Part shown: positions 16,523-25,430 of the stretch, piece after piece
How the letters are laid out: each line of letters opens with the position of its first letter
Numbering within the stretch: position 1 is the first letter of the stretch
Assembly: GCF_002220365.1 (NCBI RefSeq)
Contig: NZ_MTHB01000126.1
Span: forward strand, 84,797 to 148,796
Origin: Caballeronia sordidicola
GTDB taxonomy: Bacteria; Pseudomonadota; Gammaproteobacteria; Burkholderiales; Burkholderiaceae
Direction: 5' to 3'
Length of the DNA stretch: 64,000 nucleotides
Translations under genes and position numbers: made by a program
The notes under the pieces: model-generated
Told to the model about the DNA's origin: nothing
Database searches by the model: none
What the model saw: only the letters and a program-made list of their open reading frames with translations

Positions 16523-17124
16523 TACGGCACCATCCGCGTGATTACCGACTTCTTGTCGATCCACTGATGCTTGAGCGCGCCGCCCACGTGCATCGCCAAG
16601 AGGGCGTACAGCGCGTAACCCAGCCACGTATGCAATGCGCCGAAGCGATCGTGCAACGACTCCTTCAGGACCGGATCGAGATGCATCACGAAACCCACAC
16701 GTGGCCACGGAATCAGGCCGAACAGATGCATTGGATGCGTCGCGGCGTCTTTCCACGCCGAGTCGTGCAGCCAGCCGGACAGGGGTAGGCCGATCATCAG
16801 CAGATACAACAAAAAGTGCGCGATGTGGGCGGCCATGTGTTCCCACTTCGGAAACGCCTTCGGCAATGGCGGCGGCCGATGCGAAACGCGCCACAAGATA
16901 CGCAGCAGCACCAGCCCGAGAACCGTGATGCCGATGGACTTATGGGTATCGACGATCCGCCGTACCCATGAATCGGGGAACGATTCCGCCGTCAGTCCCA
17001 GCACGACGTTGCAGATAATCAACAACGCGATGAGCCAGTGCAGGACCATCGCGGTGCGCGTGTAGCGCAGCGGCATCACGGTCTGGGGCGGTTCTGACAC
17101 CACGTTGGCAGCTTGCGTGGACAT
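16522..17124 (-). CDS. Cytochrome b561 family di-heme membrane protein
   Basis: 200 residues, four membrane helices. Candidate heme ligands are H29 (VLHWLIALL), H61 (DTHKSIGI), H100 or H103 (AAHIAHFLLYLLM) and the C-terminal histidines in ALHTWLGY and AMHVGGALKHQW. This is the E. coli CybB-like group, which oxidises ubiquinol at the inner membrane and passes electrons to oxygen species or unknown acceptors. The frame extends upstream, but MSTQAANVV at 17124 begins the family-like part. It is translationally coupled to the downstream glycosyltransferase. Confidence 0.9.
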   Translation of the reverse strand: MSTQAANVVSEPPQTVMPLRYTRTAMVLHWLIALLIICNVVLGLTAESFPDSWVRRIVDTHKSIGITVLGLVLLRILWRVSHRPPPLPKAFPKWEHMAAHIAHFLLYLLMIGLPLSGWLHDSAWKDAATHPMHLFGLIPWPRVGFVMHLDPVLKESLHDRFGALHTWLGYALYALLAMHVGGALKHQWIDKKSVITRMVP

Positions 17125-17300
17125 TGAAACTCCGTGCGTAAATGGGGGATCGGCTGGATAGTTCTTTCTGCAACCTGTCGCGCCGGGTTGGTCTATCCAA
17201 GCGCGAATCTTTGCAGTCGACACGATCCAAACGCACCGTGGCACCGGTTTATTCCATCGATTCTGCGGGAAAACGCGAACTTACGTTTGTAGATGAATTG

Positions 17301-18257
17301 TCAGGTGAGATGTTGAAAGGGTTCGATGGCTTCAGCGCTCTTCGGCGACGCAAATGCCAGCACCGCTTGAGCGAATCGCAACGCGGCAGGGTTCGCGGCG
17401 TCGCGGCGCGTGACGAGGTGGAGCGGCGCGGAGAACGCTTCGTCGCCGCCAACAGCGCAATACACCACGGTTTCCTGCTGGTATCGCTGCATGGATGCCG
17501 GCACGAGCGTGATGCCGCCGCCCGCCGCCACCAGGTTGATGGCGCTCAGCATGCGCGGCACTTCGCTCACCACTTCCGGCTTGAATCCGGCCGCCTCACA
17601 CGCGCGGATAAAGTCAGCGTACATGCCCGGTGCGCCCGGCCGCCGCACGAAGATAAACGACTCGCCGGCAAGCGCCTTCAGCGGCACACGCGGCTGTTTG
17701 CCGGGCCGCACGCCGTTTGCCGGCAGCAGCGCATGCCCGACCGGCAACACGAGCACCATGCGCTCCTCGTGCAGCAGGTCGAAGCGCAACTCCGCGGGCA
17801 TCTCGATCGGCTTGCGCAAGATGCCTGCATCGACGCGTCCATTCATCATCCGTTCAATGATGTCAGCCGCATTGATCTCGTTCAGGTCAATGGCAATATC
17901 TGGATGCGTCGCGCGAAAACGGCGGATCGCGGCGGTGGCAAGCGGGTGGAATGCTGCCGAACTCGTCAGCGCGATCCGCACGGAGCCGAGTTGGCCGTTC
18001 GCCACTCGCCGCGCATTGACCACGCCTTGATCGAGCGCGTCGAGCACGGCGCGGGCATCGACGACAAAAGCAGCCCCTGCCGATGTCAGTTCCACCCCGC
18101 GCGGCAAACGCGTAAAAAGCGCAAATCCCAATTCGCGCTCGAGCTCCTGAATTTGCTGCGACAACGGCGGCTGCTGAATATGCAGCCGCGCCGCCGCCCG
18201 CGTGAACTGGCGCTCTTCGGCAACGGTAAGGAAGTACCGCAGGTGACGCAGTTCCAT
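17301..18257 (-). CDS. LysR-type transcriptional regulator
   Basis: 318 residues. The helix-turn-helix is at about residues 1-60 (MELRHLRYFLTVAEERQFTR, AAARLHIQQPPLSQQIQELE), followed by a linker and an effector-binding domain from about residue 90. It is divergent from the MHS transporter with 118 nt between starts, the classic arrangement for an LTTR and its target. A short perfect inverted repeat lies in that gap. I infer that it activates the transporter-hydrolase operon in response to an aromatic or organic acid. Confidence 0.93.
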   Translation of the reverse strand: MELRHLRYFLTVAEERQFTRAAARLHIQQPPLSQQIQELERELGFALFTRLPRGVELTSAGAAFVVDARAVLDALDQGVVNARRVANGQLGSVRIALTSSAAFHPLATAAIRRFRATHPDIAIDLNEINAADIIERMMNGRVDAGILRKPIEMPAELRFDLLHEERMVLVLPVGHALLPANGVRPGKQPRVPLKALAGESFIFVRRPGAPGMYADFIRACEAAGFKPEVVSEVPRMLSAINLVAAGGGITLVPASMQRYQQETVVYCAVGGDEAFSAPLHLVTRRDAANPAALRFAQAVLAFASPKSAEAIEPFQHLT

Positions 18258-18283
18258 TGAGATGCCTCACATACGTGACAGAT

Positions 18284-18296
18284 ATGGCAATGCCAT
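18284..18296. promoter_or_regulatory. Candidate LysR-box in the divergent gap
   Basis: ATGGCA (18284-18289) and TGCCAT (18291-18296) are a perfect inverted repeat around one A. GATATG-like half sites flank it on both sides. It is 27-39 nt upstream of the LysR start and 80 nt upstream of the MHS gene, as expected for an autoregulatory LTTR site. Confidence 0.45.
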
Positions 18297-18375
18297 CCGA
18301 TATGTATTTTACATTTGCCACTGCGTTTCGTACTCTTCGATTCAAATACACATAAATGCACGGATCCGGAGACAT

Positions 18376-19728
18376 ATGGAAACCACTTTCCCACCGAATG
18401 CGGCCGACCATCCGCCAGCTTCATTGGCGTCGCTCAGCAAGTCGCAGATTCGCCGCGCCGTGCTGGCGTCGGTGATCGGCAACGGGCTGGAATGGTTCGA
18501 TTTCCTGATCTACGGCTACTTCGCGAAAATCATCGCGCACGTGTTTTTTCCGGTCGGCAACGCCGCGCTTTCCACAACGCTGACACTCGGCACGTTTGCC
18601 GTCGGATTTATCGTGCGGCCGCTCGGCGGGATCGTGATAGGCGCGTATGCCGACCGCGTCGGGCGCCGCAAGACGCTCTCCATGCTCATTTTGATGATGG
18701 CCGCCAGCACCTTGTTGATGGGTCTGACTCCCGGCTATTCGAGCATCGGGATCGCTGCGCCCTTGCTGGTACTGCTTGCACGCGTCATGCAGGGTTTATC
18801 TGTCGGCGGCGAGTTCGCCACGGCTGCCGCGATGCTCACGGAATATGCGCCGCGTGGCAAAAAAATGTACTTCGGCAGCTTCCAGATGACATCGCAGGCG
18901 GTGGCGCTGGTGCTGTCGTCGGCGTTTGGCTATTTCCTGACGTCGAATCTGGACCGGGCATCGCTCGAATCCTGGGGCTGGCGCGTGCCGTTCCTGGTCG
19001 GCGCGCTGGTCGGACCGGTGGGGTTCTACATCCGCCACAAAGTCGCGGAATCGCCCGAGTTCGTGGAGTTGCGCGAACGTCTCGGCCACGCGCCGCGGCA
19101 GAGCATCCGCGGTTTTTTCCGGCAACGCGGCGACGCGTCGTTGTGCGCGATGGGCGTGATCATCGTCGGCACGGCAACGAATTATCTGTGGCATACGTTC
19201 ATGCCGCTGTATGTCGAGCGTCAGTTGCATTTGCCGCTCAAGAACGCGTTGTTCGGCACGGCGGTGTCGGGGCTGGTCTCCATAGTGGGCTATCCGCTCG
19301 CGGGAAAACTCGCGGACCGGATCGGCGCTTACCGGCTGTTCTTTCCGGTGACTATCGTGTGGGTGGTGATCGCGTATCCGCTGTTTGCGTGGGTGCTCGC
19401 GTCCCCCACGCCGGGCCGCGTCTTCGCCGCGCAAATGGTCGCGACCGTGGTGCTGAGCCTGATGTCGGGACCGCATCCCGGCATGCTCACGCAGTTGTTC
19501 CCCACTGCCACGCGCTCTACCGGCGTTGCGCTCTCGTACAACATCGCGGTGACTATGTTCGGGGGCCTCGCGCCGCTGACCGTCTCCACGCTGATCACTG
19601 TGACCGGATCGAATATCGTGCCGGCGTATTACCTGATCTTCGCGGGCTTCGTGTCGCTCGCGCTGGTCGGGCTGACACGTTCCGGGCAACGTCTGCGCCG
19701 CGATCCCGATGCCCTTGCGCTGGATTGA
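18376..19728 (+). CDS. MFS transporter, metabolite:proton symporter (MHS) type
   Basis: 450 residues, 12 membrane helices. The N-terminal signature GNGLEWFDFLIYGYFAKII, the motif A loop GAYADRVGRRKTL and GLSVGGEFATAAAML are diagnostic of the ProP/KgtP/citrate MHS family. It imports an organic acid, betaine or aromatic acid; the substrate is inferred only from neighbours (an esterase and a regulator). CGGAGA precedes ATG 18376. The upstream open frame (MPHIRDRYGNAIR) is not part of the gene. The hydrolase starts one base after its stop. Confidence 0.92.
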   Translation: METTFPPNAADHPPASLASLSKSQIRRAVLASVIGNGLEWFDFLIYGYFAKIIAHVFFPVGNAALSTTLTLGTFAVGFIVRPLGGIVIGAYADRVGRRKTLSMLILMMAASTLLMGLTPGYSSIGIAAPLLVLLARVMQGLSVGGEFATAAAMLTEYAPRGKKMYFGSFQMTSQAVALVLSSAFGYFLTSNLDRASLESWGWRVPFLVGALVGPVGFYIRHKVAESPEFVELRERLGHAPRQSIRGFFRQRGDASLCAMGVIIVGTATNYLWHTFMPLYVERQLHLPLKNALFGTAVSGLVSIVGYPLAGKLADRIGAYRLFFPVTIVWVVIAYPLFAWVLASPTPGRVFAAQMVATVVLSLMSGPHPGMLTQLFPTATRSTGVALSYNIAVTMFGGLAPLTVSTLITVTGSNIVPAYYLIFAGFVSLALVGLTRSGQRLRRDPDALALD

Positions 19729-19729
19729 A

Positions 19730-20752
19730 ATGACTGACGTGCACCCTTGCCCCCCTAAACCTCGCAACGAGCGCCCGGTTAGCGCAGTCGGCAACGAACG
19801 GCTGCGCGTGGTGACGTCGCGCGGCGCGGGTACCGTGCCGTTTTATCGGTCGATTGAAGAACGCGATGCGGCGAACGTTTCGCGAATCGTGATCCTGCTG
19901 CACGGCAGGTTGCGCGATGCCGATGCCTATCTGCTCTCGGCGCAACATGCGCTGGCGGCGGCATCGACCGATCCCGCCCATACATTGCTGCTCGTACCGC
20001 AGTTCCTGGCCACCGCGGACATGGCCGCGCACGGTTTGTCCGCCGACACGCTGCACTGGGAATGGACGTCATGGATGGGCGGCGATGACGCGCTCGGTCC
20101 AGCGCCGCTCAGTTCCTTCGATGTCCTCGATGCATTCATCGCGCAATTCGCGGATCTTGCGCGTTATCCGGCTCTGCGCGACGTGGTGATCGCCGGACAT
20201 TCGGGCGGCGCACAGGTCGCGCACCGGTACGCGATTGCGGGTGCTGGCTGTCACGTGCCTGGCGTGCGGTGCCGGTACGTGATTGCGAATCCATCGTCGT
20301 ATGTGTACTTCGACTCGATGCGGCCTTACGCGGACGGCGTTCTGCGTCCCGCCAATACCACTGCGTGTCCCGGCGTGGATGACTGGAAGTACGGCGTGCT
20401 GCGCGCGCCGCGCTACGCGAAGGCCGCATCATTCGATGCGTTCGAAACACGGTACGCCGCGAGCGACGTTATCTATCTGCTAGGTCAGCAGGATTGCGAT
20501 CCACACCATGACGCGCTCGACCGTTCGTGTGCGGCAGCAGCGCAAGGCCCCCATCGGCTCGCGCGTGGGCGTTCTTATTTTTCGTACCTCAAAGCCCGCC
20601 ACCCAGGGCTTGGACATCGCTGCTGGGAAGTGGCCGGCGTAGGCCACAACGGCGCAGCGATGCTCGGTTCGCACGAAGGCGTGCGGGCGTTGTTCGACAC
20701 ACAACGGATCGCGAACGTGGTCGATTCATCGACGGCCGGCGCGACGGACTAG
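19730..20752 (+). CDS. Alpha/beta hydrolase
   Basis: 340 residues, no clear signal peptide. The oxyanion/first-strand region is SRIVILLHGRLRDAD, the nucleophile elbow is AGHSGGAQVAHRYA (G-H-S-G-G), and the probable catalytic histidine is in VAGVGHNGAAML. The family is known for esterases, but no substrate is assigned. ATG 19730 follows the transporter stop (19726-19728) by one base, so the two are coupled. This supports a job on the imported compound. An in-frame ATG at 19709 inside the transporter is rejected because coupling favours 19730. Confidence 0.8.
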   Translation: MTDVHPCPPKPRNERPVSAVGNERLRVVTSRGAGTVPFYRSIEERDAANVSRIVILLHGRLRDADAYLLSAQHALAAASTDPAHTLLLVPQFLATADMAAHGLSADTLHWEWTSWMGGDDALGPAPLSSFDVLDAFIAQFADLARYPALRDVVIAGHSGGAQVAHRYAIAGAGCHVPGVRCRYVIANPSSYVYFDSMRPYADGVLRPANTTACPGVDDWKYGVLRAPRYAKAASFDAFETRYAASDVIYLLGQQDCDPHHDALDRSCAAAAQGPHRLARGRSYFSYLKARHPGLGHRCWEVAGVGHNGAAMLGSHEGVRALFDTQRIANVVDSSTAGATD

Positions 20753-20835
20753 ATACCGCGCAATACACCGCGACATTCAAGAACGTTGCCTCGGCGACGG
20801 GATGACTGTCGCCTGGACGGTGCGCCGTTCGTTTC

Positions 20836-20892
20836 TTTATCGGTTTATCGGCAAGCGGTTGGTTAGCTCGTTTGGCTAGTTTGGCTCGTTTG
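20836..20892 (+). repeat. Two short tandem arrays before the tannase gene
   Basis: TTTATCGG is repeated twice (20836-20843, 20844-20851), and GCTCGTTTG / GCTAGTTTG / GCTCGTTTG form three 9-bp units at 20866-20892. The second array ends 39 nt before the ATG. Together they occupy most of the local promoter region in the 179-nt gap. No hairpin terminator was seen after the hydrolase. Confidence 0.8.
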
Positions 20893-20931
20893 TCCGATGC
20901 AAGCAGCAGTTAATAAACATACGGAGACAGC

Positions 20932-22596
20932 ATGATGAGAAACACCCTCGCCGCTTGCGGCACATCCCTTGTCGTCGCTGCGCTGGCCGGTTGCGGCGGT
21001 TCATCGTCGAATAACGACAGCCCACCGCCCACGCCGCCTGTCTCGTCCGCCGCGGCATGCTCTGTGCTCGGCGGCATCAAGATTGCGGCGGCGTCGATAG
21101 GCACGCCCAGCAACGGCGCAACGGTGGCGAGCGCGACCCTGGTCGCGGCGTCGAGTACGTCCGGCGAGTATTGCCAGGTGAACGGCACCATTGCACCCGT
21201 CGATACGACCGCGCCGAACATCAATTTCGAAGTGAACTTACCAACTGCATGGAACAAAAAGGCGCTGCAATACGGCGGCGGCGGTTTCGACGGCACGCTC
21301 ATCACCGGTCTTGCCGCACTCGACATGGCGCCGGCCGGTTCGTCAACACCGCTCGCTCGCGGCTACGTGACCTTCGGCGACGACTCCGGTCACCAGAGCA
21401 AAAGCATCACCGACGGCTCGTTCGCCGCGAACGACGAAGCGCTCGCCAACTACGGCGGCCTCACGCTGAAAAAAACCCACGACGTCGCCATGCTGTTGCT
21501 AAAGGCGCGTTACGGCGCTGCACCCACGAAAACCTATTTCTTCGGCAGTTCGACCGGCGGCCGCGACGGCCTCACGGTGATCCAGCGATGGCCAGCCGAC
21601 TATGACGGCATTGTTGTCAACCGGCCCGCGCTTAACTACACGGGACTGCGGCTCTCAAACGTCGTGCTTGGCCGCGCGCTTTATCTGAATGGCGGCGCGG
21701 GCTGGCTCGACGTGAACAAGACCGTGCTGCTCGAGAACGCCGTGACGAAAGCGTGCGACACGCTCGACGGTGTAGCGGACGGCATCATCTCGAACGTCGC
21801 GGCCTGCAAGCTGCAAGCGCCTGCCGTGCTCGCCGCGCTGCGCTGCCCGGCGGGCAAGGACGCGGGAGACACCTGTCTCTCCGACGCCCAGATTGCGACC
21901 GTGAACACCATCGCTGCGCCATTGCAGCTGCCCTATCCGCTCGCGAACGGCGTCACGCAGTACGCCGGGTACAACATCCTTGCCGGTTCCGTGTTCGCGG
22001 GTCAGTACACCACGCGTAACTTTGGCACGTCACCAATACCGGCCAACCCCGCCGGCAAGAACGATGCGAACCAGTGGGTCACGGGCGACCAGTGGGTGAA
22101 ATACTTCATCACGCGTATTCCTACGTTCAATTCCCTCACCTTCGATCCGCTGAATCCAGGTACGTACCAGGCGCAAGTCCAGCAAGTCTCCGCCGAAAGC
22201 GATGCCACCAACCCCGACCTCTCGGCGTTCATCGCGAAGGGTGGCAAAGCGATCATCACCCACGGTCTCGCCGATGAAATCGTCAGCACGGATTCGTCCG
22301 TGGACTACTACAACGCGCTGGTGCAGAAGTTCGGCCAGACTTCCGTCGACAGTTTCGTGCGCTTCTACCTGATGCCAGGCGTGGGCCACGGTACCGGACC
22401 GTTCCTGCCGCAAGTCGATTCCCTTGGGGCGTTGGAACAATGGGTGGAAAACGGCACCACGCCGGAAACGCTCACGGTAACGGACTCGACCGCTGCGACT
22501 GCCGGGCGCACGCGGCCCCTGTGCCGTTACCCGACCTGGCCGAAATACGCCGGCGGTGACGTCAATTCAGCTACAAGTTTCACCTGTAGCCAGTAG
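20932..22596 (+). CDS. Tannase/feruloyl esterase family lipoprotein
   Basis: 554 residues. Signal peptide with lipobox LAGC, lipid cysteine C21, then a low-complexity Ser/Asn/Pro linker. The tannase domain carries G205-S-S207-T-G209 (nucleophile S207), D448 (HGLADE) and H486 (GVGHGTG), plus a calcium-loop-like ACDTLDGVADGIISNVAAC at about 274-292. In characterised relatives a cysteine precedes the serine and another follows the histidine (CS-D-HC); here these are S206 and G487, so the disulfide is absent. It probably cleaves phenolic esters at the outer membrane. GGAG precedes ATG 20932. Confidence 0.9.
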   Translation: MMRNTLAACGTSLVVAALAGCGGSSSNNDSPPPTPPVSSAAACSVLGGIKIAAASIGTPSNGATVASATLVAASSTSGEYCQVNGTIAPVDTTAPNINFEVNLPTAWNKKALQYGGGGFDGTLITGLAALDMAPAGSSTPLARGYVTFGDDSGHQSKSITDGSFAANDEALANYGGLTLKKTHDVAMLLLKARYGAAPTKTYFFGSSTGGRDGLTVIQRWPADYDGIVVNRPALNYTGLRLSNVVLGRALYLNGGAGWLDVNKTVLLENAVTKACDTLDGVADGIISNVAACKLQAPAVLAALRCPAGKDAGDTCLSDAQIATVNTIAAPLQLPYPLANGVTQYAGYNILAGSVFAGQYTTRNFGTSPIPANPAGKNDANQWVTGDQWVKYFITRIPTFNSLTFDPLNPGTYQAQVQQVSAESDATNPDLSAFIAKGGKAIITHGLADEIVSTDSSVDYYNALVQKFGQTSVDSFVRFYLMPGVGHGTGPFLPQVDSLGALEQWVENGTTPETLTVTDSTAATAGRTRPLCRYPTWPKYAGGDVNSATSFTCSQ

Positions 22597-22711
22597 CCGC
22601 CAAGGGAGGACGGGGCCGGTCGAACCATCGTCCGGAAGGCTTGTCGAGCAAGAGAAGCAATCGCTTTCTGCTCTGCTATAGTCTTTCCCATCCTCCCTTT
22701 CCAGATCGCGC

Positions 22712-24001
22712 GTGGACCACATTCCCTTATGGGCGCAAATCTGCGCCATTTTCCTGCTGCTCTTTCTCTCCGCATTCTTCTCGATTTCCGAAACGTCGAT
22801 GATGGCGCTCAATCGCCATCGCCTGAAACACCTTGCCAACCAGGGTTCGCTGCGCGCTCGCGTCACGCAGGGCCTCCTTGCCAAGACCGATCAACTGCTG
22901 AGCGTGATCCTGATTGGCAACAATCTGATCAACACGATCATTCCGGTACTGACAACGTCCATCGCGCTGCGCACTTTTGGCCATAACAATCTGGTGTTGT
23001 CGGTGACGACCGGGGTTGTTGCGTTCCTCATCATTGTGTTTGCGGAAATTGCGCCGAAGATTGTAGGCGCGACTTATCCGGAGAAGGTTGCGCTCCCGGC
23101 CAGCCTGGTTTTGTCGCCTTTGATGCGTGTGGCGAGGCCGCTCGTCTGGTTCGTCAACCTGTTCGCGAACGGCGTGCTTAGGGTGCTGCACATCAATACA
23201 AAAGGCGGTCGGGACCAGCGGCTTTCCACCGAAGAACTGCGCACTATCGTGCTGGAATCGGGCAATTTCATGCCGACCAAGCACCGCAGCATCCTGCTGA
23301 ACCTGTTCGACCTGGAGAACATCACCGTCGACGACGTGATGATTCCGCGCCGCCGGATTGAAGCCCTGGATTTCGATGCCCCCTTTGACACCATCCTGCA
23401 TCAGCTCGAGACCTGCTATCACAACAAGCTGGTGGTATATCAGGGCGACATCGATCGCGTGCTGGGTGTTCTGCATGTGAGAAAGACGCTCTCTGCACTG
23501 CATAACCAGGAATTTGAGCGCGAGACCTTGCGCGAACTGTTGGCCGAACCGTACTTCGTCCCGGCAGGCACGCCCGTGTTTCAGCAACTGCAATTCTTTC
23601 AGGAAAGCAGGCATCGAATTGCGATTGTGGTGAACGAATATGGCGAGCTGCAGGGACTGGTGACGCCGGAAGACATCATTGAAGAATTGATTGGCGAGTT
23701 CACCACGACCATTCCACGCGGGGCCGGTTCGCGTAGCGGCTGGAACGAGGAAGGCGAATGCATTGTGGCCGGCAGCATGCCGTTGCGCGAGCTGAACCGG
23801 TGGCTGAAGCTGACGCTTCCCACCGACGGCCCAAAGACACTCAACGGCCTGATCCTCGAAACCCTGGAAGAGATTCCGGACGGTGACGTGAGCGTGCGTA
23901 TTGCCGGCGTGCACTTCGAAGTCATGCGCAGCGACGACCAGGCGATACGCACCGTGAAAATATTCCGGCCGCAAGGCGTGGTGCTGAGAAAGCAAGGGTA
24001 G
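22712..24001 (+). CDS. CNNM/CorC-HlyC family membrane protein with CBS domains
   Basis: 429 residues from a GTG start. The DUF21 (CNNM) membrane domain covers residues 1-170 (FLLLFLSAFFSISETSMMAL, IVFAEIAPKIVGATYPEKVA). A CBS pair follows at about 200-335 (VDDVMIPRRRIEALD, GLVTPEDIIEELIGEF), and a C-terminal CorC_HlyC domain at about 350-425. Family members are linked to magnesium or cobalt efflux and to membrane transport; the exact ion is unknown. It sits just upstream of the pilus genes without overlap. Confidence 0.9.
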   Translation: MDHIPLWAQICAIFLLLFLSAFFSISETSMMALNRHRLKHLANQGSLRARVTQGLLAKTDQLLSVILIGNNLINTIIPVLTTSIALRTFGHNNLVLSVTTGVVAFLIIVFAEIAPKIVGATYPEKVALPASLVLSPLMRVARPLVWFVNLFANGVLRVLHINTKGGRDQRLSTEELRTIVLESGNFMPTKHRSILLNLFDLENITVDDVMIPRRRIEALDFDAPFDTILHQLETCYHNKLVVYQGDIDRVLGVLHVRKTLSALHNQEFERETLRELLAEPYFVPAGTPVFQQLQFFQESRHRIAIVVNEYGELQGLVTPEDIIEELIGEFTTTIPRGAGSRSGWNEEGECIVAGSMPLRELNRWLKLTLPTDGPKTLNGLILETLEEIPDGDVSVRIAGVHFEVMRSDDQAIRTVKIFRPQGVVLRKQG

Positions 24002-24099
24002 CAACGAAGTTCGGTTCATGGGGCAGCTCGGGTTTCGCATTGGGCTTCTGGTTGCACCAGCTTGCGCCATTTCCGCCTCCGCGAATCACCTGTGGGGCC

Positions 24100-24151
24100 G
24101 CGTTAGCCGTTCGGCCAGCTTTCCAGCGTTCCCAAGCGTTAGCCGTTCGGC
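24100..24151 (+). repeat. 16-bp direct repeat pair upstream of pilB
   Basis: GCGTTAGCCGTTCGGC occurs at 24100-24115 and again, identically, at 24136-24151, 36 bp apart. The second copy continues to AGCCGTTCGGCT, which contains a 5-bp inverted repeat. They lie 57-108 nt before the pilB start, in a gap with no other gene. Confidence 0.85.
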
Positions 24152-24207
24152 TGAGTTGGAACGAGGCGCGTGGAAGGACAAGATCGGGGCATCCCGTTCA
24201 CCGAGCC

Positions 24208-25428
24208 ATGCCCATGCCGTCTTCTCTCCCGGTTACGTTTTCTCGGCCGCCGCCGCAGCTATCCGCTCGCCCGGCCGATACAATCCCTGACGCCGACAAC
24301 GCACCTGCTGTTGCGTTGCTCACCGATACCCTGCGCGAAGCAGCTGCACGCGGCGCATCCGATATCCACGTCGAACCGGGCGAGCACGAGTGGCGCATCC
24401 GCTTGCGTATTGACGGTGCGTTGCACGTCTTTCTCAAGCCGCCACCGCATTTGCGTGACGCTTTCATCACGCGGATCAAAGTGCTGGAGCGCATGGACAT
24501 TGCCGAGCGGCGCGTGCCGCAGGACGGACGTTTGCGCTTGCCGCTGGCGAACGGAAATCCGGAGGACTATCGCGTGAATTCGCTGCCGGTCCTGTTCGGT
24601 GAAAAACTGGTGTTGCGCCGCCTGGAGTCACTGCCGGCGGATCTGTCGCTGGCGGCGCTGGGACTTGCCCCCGACCAGCAGAAGACCGTGGAAGCCGCGA
24701 TCCACGCGCCGCACGGACTCGTGCTGGTCACCGGCCCCACCGGTAGCGGCAAAACCCTGTCGCTGTATTGCTTTTTGCAGATGCTCAACGCGGAGTCACG
24801 CAACGTCTGTTCCGTCGAAGATCCCGCCGAAATCCAGCTTGCCGGGATCAATCAGGTCAGTGTCCGCGACAAAGCGGGACTCACTTTCGCGGTCGCGCTG
24901 CGCGCGTTCATGCGACAAGACCCGGACGTGATCATGGTCGGCGAAATCCGTGTCGCCGAAACTGCCGACGTTGCCGTAAAGGCGGCACAAACAGGCCATC
25001 TCGTGCTCTCCACGCTGCACACCAACGACGCACCCGCGGCCATCGCACGATTGATCGACATTGGCATTGCGCCGTACAACCTGGCGTCGGCGCTAAGACT
25101 TGTTACAGCGCAACGGCTGGTGCGGCGGCTCTGCGACGCTTGTCGCTTGCCTGCAGACCTGGAGTTCGAGCCGGGCTTCAAACCGTTCGAGCCCCGTGGC
25201 TGTGCCGCGTGCCATGGCATTGGTTATCGCGGCCGAGTGGGCGTGCATCAACTGATGCCCGTCTCCGACACGTTGCGCGAACTGATCGTCGCGCGCATCG
25301 CCACGCACGCCGTCACGCGGCAAGCGCAAAGCGAGGGCATGCCCAGCCTGCGCGACGCTGCCTTCGCACGCGTACGCGAAGGCATGACAAGCGTGGCGGA
25401 AGCCGCCGACGCCACGGAGCTTACGTGA
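24208..25428 (+). CDS. pilB: Type IV pilus/T2SS assembly ATPase, short form
   Basis: 406 residues. Asp box SDIHVEP at 51-57, Walker A GPTGSGKT at 176-183, Walker B with DPDVIMVGEIR at 238-248, His box GHLVLSTLHTNDA around 263-275, and four zinc cysteines C309, C312, C332 and C335. This is the secretion ATPase that powers pilin assembly at the inner membrane. Typical PilB is about 560 residues and has an N-terminal MshEN domain; that domain is absent. The start at ATG 24208 (MPMPSSLPV) is chosen because the 56 codons upstream look like translated promoter sequence. It leads the pilB-pilC-pilD set. Confidence 0.9.
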   Translation: MPMPSSLPVTFSRPPPQLSARPADTIPDADNAPAVALLTDTLREAAARGASDIHVEPGEHEWRIRLRIDGALHVFLKPPPHLRDAFITRIKVLERMDIAERRVPQDGRLRLPLANGNPEDYRVNSLPVLFGEKLVLRRLESLPADLSLAALGLAPDQQKTVEAAIHAPHGLVLVTGPTGSGKTLSLYCFLQMLNAESRNVCSVEDPAEIQLAGINQVSVRDKAGLTFAVALRAFMRQDPDVIMVGEIRVAETADVAVKAAQTGHLVLSTLHTNDAPAAIARLIDIGIAPYNLASALRLVTAQRLVRRLCDACRLPADLEFEPGFKPFEPRGCAACHGIGYRGRVGVHQLMPVSDTLRELIVARIATHAVTRQAQSEGMPSLRDAAFARVREGMTSVAEAADATELT

Positions 25429-25430
25429 AC

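Noticed and set aside
18315..19733. 472-codon frame in the same direction as the MHS transporter
   Set aside because: Overlaps the transporter in another frame and is Arg/His-rich with no membrane helices.
22727..24070. 447-codon open frame antisense to the CorC-like gene
   Set aside because: Shadow frame of a well-supported membrane protein; no family motif and no binding site.
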